Origin: Chitinophagaceae bacterium
GTDB lineage: Bacteria; Bacteroidota; Bacteroidia; Chitinophagales; Chitinophagaceae
Direction of reading: 5' to 3'
Assembly (NCBI GenBank): GCA_016703625.1
Contig: JADJBP010000002.1
Coordinates: 744,001-808,000 of the forward strand
DNA length: 64,000 bases
Shown here piece after piece: positions 17,862 to 28,339 of the stretch. Within the stretch, counting starts at the first letter, position 1. The number at the start of each line of letters is the position of its first letter. A model generated the notes under the pieces. It made no database searches and was not told the origin of the DNA. It was given only the letters and a program-made list of their open reading frames with translations. Made by a program: the position numbers and the translations under genes.

Positions 17862-18251
17862 TTAACGCTTACTGAACTGGAAGCTTCTTCTTGCTTTCTT
17901 ACGTCCCGGTTTCTTACGCTCAACCGCACGTGGGTCACGCTTAAGTAAACCCGCAGCTTTTAAAGCAGGGCGGTAATCAGCGCTAACTTCGATCAAAGCA
18001 CGGGCAATGCCCAGCTTGGTTGCTTCAGCCTGGCCTTTAACCCCGCCGCCGGTAGCATTCACCACCACGTCGAATTTATCGGATGATTCAACAGTTTTTA
18101 AAGGTGCTTCTACCTGGTTTTGTAAATAAACCAGCGGGAAATACACTTTATAGTCTTTGCCGTTAACAGTGATCTTGCCGTCTCCTTTAGAAAGGAAAAT
18201 ACGGGTTACCGCTTCTTTTCTGCGGCCGACTGCATTTTTTTGCTTCTCCAT
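17862..18251 (-). CDS. rpsI: 30S ribosomal protein S9 (uS9)
   Basis: The 129-residue protein starts MEKQKNAVGRRKEAVTRIFL and ends with the conserved KKPGRKKARRSFQFSKR tail, whose last residues reach the P-site tRNA. The GGGVKGQAEATKLGIARALIE helix is typical. It lies 16 bases after rplM, the universal L13-S9 gene pair. Confidence 0.97.
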   Translation of the reverse strand: MEKQKNAVGRRKEAVTRIFLSKGDGKITVNGKDYKVYFPLVYLQNQVEAPLKTVESSDKFDVVVNATGGGVKGQAEATKLGIARALIEVSADYRPALKAAGLLKRDPRAVERKKPGRKKARRSFQFSKR

Positions 18252-18267
18252 TATTTATTTTTGGAAT

Positions 18268-18717
18268 TTAAAATTTAGAATTTAAGATCTTTCGGCTGTT
18301 GTGCACCGTGTGGATGCTCAGCGCCCTGGTATACAAATATTTTTTGTACATCTGGCGGCCCAAACGGTTTTTAGGCAACATCCCTTTGATGGCCCTTTCA
18401 ATGATCACTTCCGGACGGCGTTTCATCAGGTCCTTGGCAATTTCCTCTTTACGTCCACCGGGGTAACCGCTGAAAGTATCATAAACTTTATCATCCATTT
18501 TATTGCCGGTAAGTTTTACCTTTTCGCAATTGGTTACGATGATATAATCGCCGCAATCAACATGGGGCGTGTAGTAGGCTTTGTTTTTGCCTCTTAAAAT
18601 TGCCGCAATGCGGGCACACATACGACCAACGGTTTGATTAGTACCATCCACAACATACCAGTTGTGTGTAACGGTAGCCTCGTTCGCATGTTTTGTAGTG
18701 AAATGTAATTTGCTCAT
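18268..18717 (-). CDS. rplM: 50S ribosomal protein L13 (uL13)
   Basis: The 149-residue protein has the HNWYVVDGTNQTVGRMCARI N-terminal and YTPHVDCGDYIIVTNCEKV motifs and MLPKNRLGRQMYKKYLY. It is first gene of the operon. Upstream lies a leader with a hairpin and a probable promoter. Confidence 0.97.
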   Translation of the reverse strand: MSKLHFTTKHANEATVTHNWYVVDGTNQTVGRMCARIAAILRGKNKAYYTPHVDCGDYIIVTNCEKVKLTGNKMDDKVYDTFSGYPGGRKEEIAKDLMKRRPEVIIERAIKGMLPKNRLGRQMYKKYLYTRALSIHTVHNSRKILNSKF

Positions 18718-18754
18718 TTTATTTTGATTTTTTTAATGTTCTAGTCCTTTGAAA

Positions 18755-18795
18755 TCCTGAGCGGAGCCGAAGGAACCACAGCCATCCCTGTGGTT
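18755..18795 (-). promoter_or_regulatory. rplM leader with hairpin and a CTGAGC-type repeat
   Basis: The mRNA leader of the ribosomal operon has an 8-base stem AACCACAG/CTGTGGTT (18774-18795) close to its predicted 5' end, followed by TCCTGAGCGGAGCCGAAGGA (18755-18774), a variant of the repeat seen at 106-159. The hairpin might regulate translation, as leaders of ribosomal operons often do, but no known leader family is recognised. Confidence 0.45.
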
Positions 18796-18809
18796 TTAAA
18801 TTTGGACGG

Positions 18810-18841
18810 CGAAGGTAATGGCGATAACACTATCTGCCAAA
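18810..18841 (-). promoter_or_regulatory. Possible promoter of the rplM operon
   Basis: On the minus strand TTTG (18838-18841) is followed after 20 bases by TACCTTCG (18810-18817), one base from the TAnnTTTG consensus. It lies just upstream of the leader hairpin. Confidence 0.5.
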
Positions 18842-18935
18842 GAAACATGCCGTTATTTTTAACCGGACTTTTATAACTAACTGATTTTCAGTAATAATTT
18901 TGACTAAATATTTTTATTGCTTATGAATTTATACA

Positions 18936-18966
18936 AAAAGGCGGCCATTTTATATGGACCGCCTGT
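18936..18966 (-). terminator. Intrinsic terminator after the LamG protein gene
   Basis: On the minus strand AGGCGGTCCAT pairs with ATGGCCGCCT around an AT loop, with a T5 run after it. It lies 40 bases past the stop codon of the gene at 19005. Confidence 0.75.
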
Positions 18967-19004
18967 TTGTTTTGCTGTGAAATGTTTTAAATATGCCGGA
19001 AACC

Positions 19005-20270
19005 TTATTCCTTTAAAAATTGCTTTATATGGCTTTCGCTGCCATTGATCAACCGTATATAATATATACCGGCACCAAACAGCGATATATTTACAGGTAT
19101 GCTGTTACTGCCCTGTTGTAATAGTATATCTTTTTTATACATCTGCCTGCCTGCTGCATCGGTAATGATCAAAGTTGCGTTACCTGCCAGGCCGTTTCCG
19201 GTTTGTACCTGCAACAGGTCTTTTGCCGGGTTGGGATAAACAATCAGTTGCAGATCTGTTTTGTCAAGTTGAATGGCCAGTATCTGGCTGAAACTAAACC
19301 TGCCATCAATATCAACCGACTGCAAACGGTAATAAACTGTTTTCAGCATTTTTATTGAAGCCGGTAATACATCGGTATGATCATAAGTAAGCGGGTTATT
19401 TGAATTTCCGGCGGCAGTAACCCTTGATACATTTGTAAAATTGATACCGTCTGTACTGCGCTGTATATTATAATGGCTGCTGTTTTGTTCGTATTGGGTT
19501 TGCCAGTTCAGTTTGATGGTATTGTTATTATTTACCCCTGTAAATGAAGTAAGTTTTACCGGCAAGGCGGTACTGCTTAATCCCATTATTTCAAGATCGG
19601 TAAGCGCCCGGTTATAAATACGCATTTCATCCAGTTTACCGTTATGGCCGTTATAATGCGGGGGTGAATATCCTGTATAAGTCATGGTACCAAATCTTGG
19701 CGCTAAATTATATACTGGGGTTGATGAACCAACACCTGTGCTTGCATTTAAAACACCATTTATATAGATCTTTAGCTGGGTACCGGCTCTCACTGCACAA
19801 ACATGTTTCCATACATTTAAAGCTAATGCTCCATTGGTTGTTCCCACTGAATTGTTTCTGAAATTAAACTGAAATTGGGGAAACACGCCTGGATTCCAGA
19901 ACCAGACCGCATAGCCACCACTGTTTATATTATTATCAAATAAACCTCCGGGATGAACAATGGGAGAATTAATATATACTGAAAAAACGACACTAAAATC
20001 CTGTGCTGCTCCAAAATTCAGCAGCGGGCTTGATACTGTTGCATATTGCGGAACCGCACTGCCGGGATTTAAAAACTGCATGGCCGAATTGGCGGCTGAT
20101 GCATAATTAGTAGTAGCCGTGGAGCCAAAATTAGTTCCGGTAATATTATTGGGGCCGGCATCATTATAATTCCCATTCAAAGGCCAGTATGCCACGAGGC
20201 CATTCACAGGCTGTGTTTGTGCAACAAAGTAATTGAGGATCGTACATGCGAAGAATAAAAAACGTTTCAT
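19005..20270 (-). CDS. Secreted LamG-like protein with T9SS sorting domain
   Basis: The 421-residue protein has a signal peptide (MKRFLFFACTILNYFVAQTQ), a LamG/concanavalin-like domain at about residues 25-230 (LVAYWPLNGNYNDAGPNNIT, KLDEMRIYNRALTDLEI), a fibronectin-like segment (LPVKLTSFTGVNNNNTIKLN) and a C-terminal type A sorting domain (LIVYPNPAKDLLQV ... GIYYIRLI). It is exported through the type IX system and probably bound to the cell surface or released. Such proteins bind or act on polymers; no catalytic site is visible. Confidence 0.85.
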   Translation of the reverse strand: MKRFLFFACTILNYFVAQTQPVNGLVAYWPLNGNYNDAGPNNITGTNFGSTATTNYASAANSAMQFLNPGSAVPQYATVSSPLLNFGAAQDFSVVFSVYINSPIVHPGGLFDNNINSGGYAVWFWNPGVFPQFQFNFRNNSVGTTNGALALNVWKHVCAVRAGTQLKIYINGVLNASTGVGSSTPVYNLAPRFGTMTYTGYSPPHYNGHNGKLDEMRIYNRALTDLEIMGLSSTALPVKLTSFTGVNNNNTIKLNWQTQYEQNSSHYNIQRSTDGINFTNVSRVTAAGNSNNPLTYDHTDVLPASIKMLKTVYYRLQSVDIDGRFSFSQILAIQLDKTDLQLIVYPNPAKDLLQVQTGNGLAGNATLIITDAAGRQMYKKDILLQQGSNSIPVNISLFGAGIYYIRLINGSESHIKQFLKE

Positions 20271-20459
20271 GCTTATTTTTTTTAGATAAATAACAATTGG
20301 TTAAGCATAGAATACGTTTACAAAATTGCTGATCCGGCTATCAATATCAACCGTGGTTAAAACGGTAATTGGCAGGGGTGAAAAAACGGTACTTATTCAT
20401 TTTTATTTTTATGTATTTTTATCCGGCAGTTTTTAATTGCCCCAACTTAAACAGGTTTT

Positions 20460-21134
20460 ATGAAAAATGATTTACTGCCCGGGGTAAAAACACCGGCAAA
20501 GAACGACCAGATCATTTCCTACTATGCCCTGCGTATTTTGATCGGTGCAACGGGCATCTTTTTACCGTTGCTGCTGATCATTGGCAACCTGGCTGCCAAC
20601 AGCAGTTTGCAGGTAGAACCATCTGTAAGTGATTATTATGATAATGACACTGCCGGCGATATCCTGGTGGGAGTACTGTTTGTACTCGGCTTTTTTTTAA
20701 TGACCTACAAAGGGTACGACCGCACCGATAGTATTGCGGCTAACTTTGGCTGTGTATTTGCGCTCGGAGTGGCTTTATTTCCAACAACCAGTACAAACCC
20801 CGTGGTGCATATCCTGCATTTTGTTTTTGCGGTATTGCTTTTTTCGGTGTTCATCTTTTTTTCCATACACCTCTTCCGTAAAACAGGGCCGGGCAGGCGA
20901 ACCAGGCAAAAAGTTGAACGGGACCGGGTGTACCTGGTCTGCGGTATCATCATGATCATTTGCATTGCCTGTATTGCTATTGGCATGATCTGGCTTAAAA
21001 CTTTAAGCAAAGAATATAACCTGGTTTTTTGGTTTGAATCGTTTGCACTGATCGCCTTTGGAGTTTCGTGGGTTACCAAGGCGGAGTTTTTGTATTTAAA
21101 AGATGAGAACAACCACACAAAAGAAAGCAGTTAA
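20460..21134 (+). CDS. Multi-spanning membrane protein, DUF998-like
   Basis: The 224-residue product has about six membrane segments (ILIGATGIFLPLLLIIGNLA, ILVGVLFVLGFFLM, FAVLLFSVFIFFSIHLF, LVCGIIMIICIACIAIGMIW). The motif PSVSDYYDNDTAGDILVG after helix 1 and FALGVALFPT resemble the DUF998/Frag1 group, whose role is unknown. It is a single gene with no partner on its strand. Confidence 0.55.
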   Translation: MKNDLLPGVKTPAKNDQIISYYALRILIGATGIFLPLLLIIGNLAANSSLQVEPSVSDYYDNDTAGDILVGVLFVLGFFLMTYKGYDRTDSIAANFGCVFALGVALFPTTSTNPVVHILHFVFAVLLFSVFIFFSIHLFRKTGPGRRTRQKVERDRVYLVCGIIMIICIACIAIGMIWLKTLSKEYNLVFWFESFALIAFGVSWVTKAEFLYLKDENNHTKESS

Positions 21135-21525
21135 ATAACAGATCGAAATTCTCGTTTTGGAAAAAATCCTTCCACAATAAATTTATTATATTGGTAAAAA
21201 AGCAAATAGTATTTACAACTGCAAAAACAAAGTGCCCTTTCACGGCAGTTGCAGCAATTAGTGCATCACATTTATTACACGGAATAAAAGATTAATGAAA
21301 AGTTTATACGCTTTATGAATTGAGAGTAGCTGGCTTGTTGAGAGAAAATGAAAAAAGTGTTTGCATTATCATCGCTTTAAAAAAATATAGCTTTTCGATT
21401 TGGGGTTATTTATTTAACGAAATAATTATAACCTAGCTACAAACAATAAGTTCCATATTTGCCGGGGCTACAAACCATTCCAGGAATTGAAAGATTATTT
21501 TTTTGAGGCTGCCCATTATTCCTAA
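21135..21525. other. 391-base gap, mostly degenerate sequence
   Basis: No intact gene is present. The minus strand holds a short PIN-domain-like remnant (listed separately). The rest is AT-rich with no clear promoter or repeat. Confidence 0.5.
21180..21300 (-). pseudogene. Remnant of a PIN-domain (VapC-like) toxin gene
   Basis: One minus-strand frame reads KCDALIAATAVKGHFVFAVV followed by N and, shortly after, FFTNIINLL. DALIAATA and the later N..F..I pattern are the C-terminal signature of VapC-type PIN ribonucleases. No N-terminal part with the first catalytic Asp and no antitoxin gene can be found nearby, so this is at most a decayed piece. Confidence 0.4.
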
Positions 21526-22180
21526 CTAATGCAACTGCATTGTTTTTCTTGTTAACCCGATGGGGGCCACAATAACAGAATCAAATACACGCATGGTAAG
21601 TGAACCAATGACCTTTGAAGCAACTGTGTAATATTTTGCAGGAACAACATTCACTTCACTATACCGGGCATGTATATCAGATGAAGCAACAGTAACGGCA
21701 TACAGAACAGAATCATACTGTGCAGCTATACGGCTGGTGTACAACCGAAATGGTAAATTCGGAAGGGGGCCGTTCAGTGAGTCTGTGAAGAGGAGCGATA
21801 GCCCGTTTGTGAATTTTGCATGAACGGTAAGGTCGGTATAAATAATATCATTGCTTGCGCCACCATCAATTTTTTTTACTCCTTCATATTCTATACTGTT
21901 GTTTATATAGCGAGTAAACAGTACATAGGCTTTATTGCTTTGTAAAAAGGAATAGAGTATTTCCCACCCAGGTCAGTGGTTGCCTGGTAAATATAAGTAC
22001 TACTATCCGAGCCTGAATTCAAATAGATCTTCTGTCCAGCAAGTGGAACAGGAAAGGTATTATTGATTGAATCGACAAGGTATACATAACCGGTTAACTT
22101 AACATTGCCGCTGACACTTTTGTATTGATCTTTTCACAACCAATAAGCAATACAACTATAAAGAATAAAATGATTCGCAT
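21526..22180 (-). CDS. Lipoprotein, third gene of the unknown operon (two frameshifts)
   Basis: From the ATG at 22180 the frame begins MRIILFFIVVLLIGCEKINT, a lipoprotein signal peptide with Cys15. It needs one more base in T4 at 22118-22121 and one in A5 at 21944-21948 to give a single frame of about 218 residues: VSGNVKLTGYVYLVDSINNT, then GQKIYLNSGSDSSTYIYQAT, and the last 72 residues from YTSRIAAQYDSVLYAVTVAS. The domain is a beta-rich carboxypeptidase-regulatory-like fold by its pattern, without a clear family match. It follows the gene at 22200 by 19 bases. Confidence 0.6.
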
Positions 22181-22199
22181 AAAATTATTTTGAAAGGTT

Positions 22200-24371
22200 T
22201 TAAAACTTTACAACATCAGTGAACAGGGATATGTCTGTAGAGACACCAACATACAACCCTGGCCTGTATAGTTCTCTGGAGCGAACTGTTTCTCCATTAC
22301 TAAATTCAGTATATGTGTATTTACTGGCAACAGCCCCGACACTAACACAAAAGCCCGGCCAAAGGTCAAGTCCCGCCCCGAGGTAAATATTCCGCAAAGG
22401 CTTTTGTGCATCAAAGGCTACCTGTAAACTCGTACGGCTTTTCCATAAGCGATTATTGTGTTCGTCTTTACCGGTAAAGAATTTTGTATTGCGTATATCT
22501 GTTTTTTTAACATATACTTTCAAGCCAACTACGAACCTGGTATGTGGAAGCTCATTGATCTTTCCTTCCTTCATTTCAACAAACTGGTTTGTAGTATAAA
22601 AAGCTCCGGCCATTGGAAAAATGCGATAGAGCTTATTGATGCGGTAAGTAAATGTATCGGGAACAGTTTTATTTTTATTTCCTTCATTACCGGCAGTTTC
22701 GGTATTCATGTAATAAGTGGCTTTCTTCGGACCCGTAATCTTCTTCGGGGGATTGGATAGTTCGGAATGATAAGACGAAGTTTTATCAACGGTTTCTTTA
22801 ATTTCGATAACGGGGTTAGACTGCCGCACCAGGTATTCCAGAGCCTTTTCGAAAGCCTGAAGTTCAGTTATCTTGCCTATTAACTTTACTACATTACCCT
22901 GGGCTTCGATTCTTGCATTATGAGCTGCTGTTGGTTCCGCTCCTCCTGCTGCTGCAAAAGCACCAAGTGCATTAGCAGCTTTTGACAACTGACCAATCAG
23001 GGGTGAGAGTCCATCTGATAATTGTGAGGCATCATTTGTAATATCTTTAAAACTCAGGCTAATCTTTGCCACCTCACCTGGCTTCAGGTTATGGGACAAG
23101 ATCACAACGCGATCATCCTCCCTGTACTCATCGGTAATATTTTCATTGAGCATTTGGTAATTATTACTGGCATCATGATGACGTTGCCAATAAAGTATGG
23201 AGCCTGTGTCTTTTCCCACGACTAACATACCTTCATTTAATTGAACAGATGTATTTCCAAAGTCCAGAATCGCTTTATCATTATTTGTTTTAGTCGTTGT
23301 AAAATCTTTTGCCGCTTTTTCGATAGCCGATTTCTCTTTCCTCAAAGTCACAGCTTCATTGATGATCGTGTCAGCTGCTGAGTTGAGGTCTTCTTCATGT
23401 CTATCGATTTGTAAAACTCTTCCCTTGCCTGAATCTGCAAGCGCAAAAATTCCAGTTTCGAAGTGTCAGGCTCGGTGCCGATATTGCCTTCTACTTTAAA
23501 GTTGAATGGATTCAGCGCCGGCATATAATTGGTTTGGTACCATAACCACTTCAATACCCAATCCTTGTATTGACTGGACAGGTTGATCTGACTTAGGCGG
23601 GTACGAATAAAATTATCAGCATCGATTGTAAAACGGACAGCACTCTGAGAAACTGCGTTCCAGAGCTGGCACATCTGCAAGCGTATAATTTGGAGCCCTT
23701 TTCAACAAGGGTTCAATAGTTTCAAGATAAGCTTCGATCGTTTTCACCCTTGCTTTTAACTGTTCGTGCAGCACTACGAAAATATCCGGATTAAAATTTC
23801 CTGAATAGTCTGACTTTGTCGTTTGTAACCAATCATAGGTTAATTTTTTGAAGGGTACCGTTTTAGACAGGGTAAAAATCATTTTCCTCCCATCAGCAGG
23901 ACTGGTGATTGCCAGGTTACCTGAAATTGCATTCGCTTCGAACGACTCAGTACTGTCTGGCACCACCACCGAATAATATTTTTTGTAGTTCACAGTGAAC
24001 ACAGGGATATAAGTTTGAGCAGCGGCAAATTGGTTTGCAATAACAATATTGAGATTAGCTATTACATTGTTGATATCAGTTACAGAAATACCATATACCT
24101 TACTAAGGATATCCATTTTTTCCGCATCCGCTAATAACTTGGTTAGTTGCCTCTTTGCACGATTAGCCTTATCTGCCAGCATTTTTTCATAAAGTGCAAA
24201 TGATTCCTTAGGATCGTTGATCTTAAAATTGATATTATTTCCATTAAATACCAATTCAGGAAGATTGCCAATAATCCTTCCCGTCCCGTCAGTCTGAAGT
24301 GAATGGGTTTGCGCCTTTCCGGTATGGGTCATCCACAATAGAGCAATAATTAATGCGATTTTCTTTTTCAT
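22200..24371 (-). CDS. Large secreted protein of unknown function (two frameshifts)
   Basis: From the ATG at 24371 a signal peptide (MKKKIALIIALLWMTHTGKA) leads into a helical region with repeated heptads (DKANRAKRQLTKLLADAEKM). The frame shifts at 23650-23652 (one base too many) and near 23385-23400. The reassembled product is about 720 residues. The central part has more helices (LRKEKSAIEKAAKDFTT), the last third is beta-rich and ends in outer-membrane-protein-like strands (GAGLDLWPGFCVSVGAVASK, YVGVSTDISLF). It lies 4 bases behind the gene at 24376 and 19 bases before the lipoprotein gene, forming a three-gene operon. No family is recognised. Confidence 0.6.
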
Positions 24372-24375
24372 ATAA

Positions 24376-25225
24376 TTAAAAGTATAAGTCAATAGCATCA
24401 TCCTCCCCCGGTATTCTTCGTACAACTGCACGTTCCCCAAGACTACCTGAATTAGGTTTTACCTGCCACACAGGTAACATAGACCTCATATTCGTATCAG
24501 CGAGGTGAATTCCTGATAAGGTAGTCAGCTCCTGCGCAGGGTAATCATTAGGCACTCTTACATTATATGATTCGAGTGTTACACAGCAGTATTTCATCTC
24601 CTGTAATCCAGCTGTATCAATACGGGATCGGTCAAAACCATCAAAGTAACTGGCGTAATAATATTTATTGTTGGAAATATCTTTCAACTGTATAACTGCT
24701 TTTATAATATCACCTGGATTCACCCGGTTAAAACCTGATACTGAACGGGACTGATTGTCCACCAATGAGACAGCTTCCGATAGACCAAAAAGCGCCTCCT
24801 CCCATTCCAGTAAAACCCCATTGCAGTATGGGCTGAAGTATCAGCTTGTCTGATTGCAGTCCGGGAAAGATAAATACACTAGGGCCAAATTTATTAACCG
24901 GGGCTTCTGGAACACGAAGCTTCGCTGTCATTGAACCCAAAGGATTACCGGTTTGATTATTCCAGCCGGCGTAGGCAACCCAACGTGGATTGACAATTTC
25001 ATGCGATAGCGGAACAAGCGAGCGAATAAAATGAAGATCGCTTTCCAAGAGACCTGCTCTGTCAGTTGCAATTACAGGAGCAATTTTGTCTAATTTTTTA
25101 ATCGTGCTTTGTGGTGCCTTCGCTTTTTCAAGTGCCTTTTTTACACGACTTTTTAAACGGGAGCCGCCAGGCATCAAAACATATTTTGATATTGCCTTTT
25201 TTTTCATTTTAGTTTTGATGGTCAT
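24376..25225 (-). CDS. Predicted beta-sandwich protein of unknown function (one frameshift)
   Basis: The 282-residue product (start ATG 25225, or 25207) has no signal peptide and a basic N-terminus (GGSRLKSRVKKALEKAKAP). Its middle reads VNKFGPSVFIFPGLQSDKLI then LQPILQWGFTGMGGGAFW, and, after correcting one extra base in A4 at 24730-24733, RFNRVNPGDIIKAVIQLKD. The order FxFPGLQ, LQPxLQWG, GGGxxW, VNPGD is one I associate with a jelly-roll family of unknown function in fungi and some bacteria; this is from memory and unverified. It is the first gene of the operon downstream of the sensor kinase. Confidence 0.55.
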
Positions 25226-25352
25226 TGACTTCCCGGTTTAAACAATGAATTTTCATTCTGCTTAAAAGCAATACCCAAAAATGTTACATCTATTAACCGG
25301 AATCAATAGTTTTTTAACGGATAATGGAGGGTGAAAAAACGGTAAATAATCT

Positions 25353-28339
25353 TTAAGAAGGGAGAATCGTAATGTGTGTGCCATTGACTAACGAAGAAGT
25401 AAGCGTAACTTTATACTTTATCTGCCCCGCCCTATACTGCATATTTTTTAGCCCGTACCCTTTCTTCACTTCATCTACATTAAAGCCTTTGCCATTATCT
25501 GCCACAACTATCTGTATTTTTTTACCGCTGGCAGCTATGGTAACATGTATCTGGGTTGCACCGGAATATTTGATGCTGTTGTTAATTGCTTCCTTGCAAA
25601 TCAAAAACAGGTTGCGTTTTTCTTCCTTGATAAGCTTACGGTTGTTTACTTCGCTATCAGCTTTATAATGGCTTCGATATTACTTGCGCCTGCCACAGGT
25701 ATAGCAAATTGCTTAAGCCTTGTTATTAATTCATCTACCGTATCCAGGAATCATCCAGCACCAGATCATATCCCTCAGGCTCATGGTTGCTTCGGTCAAA
25801 TTATCTTTTACCTGTTGCAGGCTTTCTTCCTGCTTTACTCCACTTATAGCAAGATTGGTAAATACTTTTACACTGTTGAGGGTGCTGCCCAGGTCGTCAT
25901 GCAGATCTGTGGCGATGTTCTTTCTAATTTGATGCTGCTTTTTTATTTGCTGTATACGGTAGCGGTAAAAAGCATAGATGATACCGGCAGTAGCTAAAAA
26001 AACCAATAGTTTAAACCACCAGGTTTGGTACCATTTGGGGAGAAACACCAATATCAATTCTTTGGGCTCACTCCAGATTCCATCTTCGTTGGCAGCTTTA
26101 CCTCCAGGTGATAGGTGCCGGGTAAAAGACCAATAAGAGTAACAAAATTTGTGTGTTGAGGTTTATCCATTCTTGCCCTGTTCAAGTATCCGGTATGTGT
26201 AAGTGGTATGTCCGGGTTACTCCAATTAATTCCGGAGAAATATATTGACGTTTGCAGAATATCATTATTAATGATGAATTTGTGAGACATTATATCAATA
26301 CTATCAACAACTCCCTGGGGGTATTCACAAATCAATTTCGAGATAAAAACTGCAGGCGCGGCAGTGTTTGCCCTGATCTTATCTGTAGCTATTTTTGTAA
26401 ACCCTTTTACACCGCCCGCTAAAATATCAGTATTTAGCATAACGCCACAAGCCTCTTCAAATGTGTTTGAATGTAATCCGTTAAAAATACTGTATTTATT
26501 AAATTTTTCAGTCTTGATATTAAATATATTTAAGCCATTATTTGTAGTAATATAAATAAGGCTGTCGTATACCTGGAAAATCTTGTAAACTCCATTATTA
26601 CTAAGCCCATCTGCGGTTGTATAAATTTTTTTAATTTTAAAATGTTCATCCGTTTTAATTATCCCTGTTCCATATGCCGCAATCCAGTAATTGCCTTTTG
26701 AGTACAGGATGTCAAACAAAGTTCCAATCGCCTCATTACTGCCAATATCAGTAATGATATAATTCTTACCCCGGAGGTTTTTAAGGTTGATTTTTGTCAA
26801 TGATTTATCGCTCAGCACAACAGCAAAGTCCTCATGAGTCTTATGCACTGCATTTACAACATTTGACAACATGCCCGAACCCTGAGTATCTGCAAGCATA
26901 TTTATAACCTCTTTCTTCTTTAAATTCCAGGCCAGAACCCCCTTGAAATTTTCAGTCCCCATTATAATCATTGAATCCCCGCAAACAATATGACTATTTA
27001 AAGAGAATTTACTGTAGTTCCTAAATTCGGGGTAAACATCTTCAATATTATAAAGTTTACCACCCTTCATAACAAACAACCGGTTTCTTTCGCTTACAAT
27101 GCTGTTATTACCGTCAATTGAAAACTGGTAATTAAACCAGCCATCTTTTTTTACTGTTTTAATTTTGCCATCATCAGACACACTGTATAACCCATTCATG
27201 GTAGAGGCATAGTAAAGGCCGTCATTTGCTGGAAAAACATAAAAGACATGTTCCAATACGAAATTGCTTTCAGGGTCTTTATAAAAACTTTTAAGCCCTG
27301 TAACACCTGCGTTAAAATAGCTAATGCCATCCCTGCTTCCAACCCAAAGCATATTGCTGATATCATAATAAAGCACCTGTACAGATTGGAATAGATTTTT
27401 GCTCGAAAATGCATTCCTGTCCCGCAACTCTGTCACTTTCTTTAACAGTGTATCATAAACAAAGATTGTAGTGCCGGCAATAAATAAGGTGTGGTTGTGT
27501 AAACAAAGACTCTCTACAGATTGATCATGCAGGATGTTATCACTAAACGGATTCTGCCTGATTTCAATATTATACTTATTATCAAACTTGAAACTGAACA
27601 GGCCCGAATTAGTAGCGATCAATATTTGTGAGTTGGAAAACTGAATTATATCATTGATAACCAATTCTGGATACAGCAAAACCGGGTTGTTTCCATTGAT
27701 GGTAACATTAACCGGTTTTAGATCCTGCGAATTGTAAACGTATAAGTTGCCTGTTTTATCAACCGCCCAGATATTTTTATTTTGATCGAGAAATATTTTT
27801 TTAGAGATCACACTTCCACTTCCTTCCTTACTATAATCCAAAACTTCAGTAAATTTCTTTTCGTTTTTCTTATAGACAAAAAGCCCTTTAAAGCTGTTTA
27901 TCCAGATATTATTTTCAACAAGGATCATATCCATAAACCAGTTATTTTCCTGGTTGGCAGGCCTTGTAATACGATATTTGATACTGGCTGAAGCTGTATT
28001 TAAAACATCAATATCTCCATAGGAAGTAAGAATAAATATCTCATCCTTAAGCGTATCTTCTTCAATATCCCAAACATCTACCCCTGAAAGTTTATATTTT
28101 ACCTGGTTTGGGGAATGAGAAAAACGATTTAATAATTTACCATCAAATCGTATGGCACTTTCCTGCGTAGCAATCCATTTGTACTTATATTTATCCTGAA
28201 TTATTTTTCTTATATTGGCTTCATAAATAGATTCCTCACTATTTAAATCAACTACGGTCTTGTAAGAAACCGTTTGAGCTATCACTGAACTACAAAAAAT
28301 AAAACTTATTAACCCTAAAACAATTTTATGGCAGATCAT
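25353..28339 (-). CDS. Hybrid-type sensor histidine kinase with beta-propeller and Y_Y_Y domains (four frameshifts)
   Basis: From 28339 the frame starts with a signal peptide (MICHKIVLGLISFIFCSSVI) and runs for 761 residues of two-component-regulator propeller repeats (for example FTEVLDYSKEGSG, SGLFSFKFDNKYNIEIRQN, NNGLNIFNIKTEKFNKYSI), then a Y_Y_Y domain (LLPGTYHLEVK). After corrections at 26097-26099, 25761-25762, 25747-25748 and 25662-25664 (each one base missing in a short run) follow a membrane segment (WWFKLLVFLATAGIIYAFY), a HisKA_3 helix with DLHDDLGSTLNSVKVF and an HATPase domain (EAINNSIKYSGATQ, VADNGKGF). Total about 996 residues. The partner is probably the LuxR-type regulator at 30431. 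Confidence 0.85.

Noticed and set aside
21421..21525. Short plus-strand coding-like stretch NKFHICRGYKPFQELK
   Set aside because: Too short, no start and no family; it may be chance.
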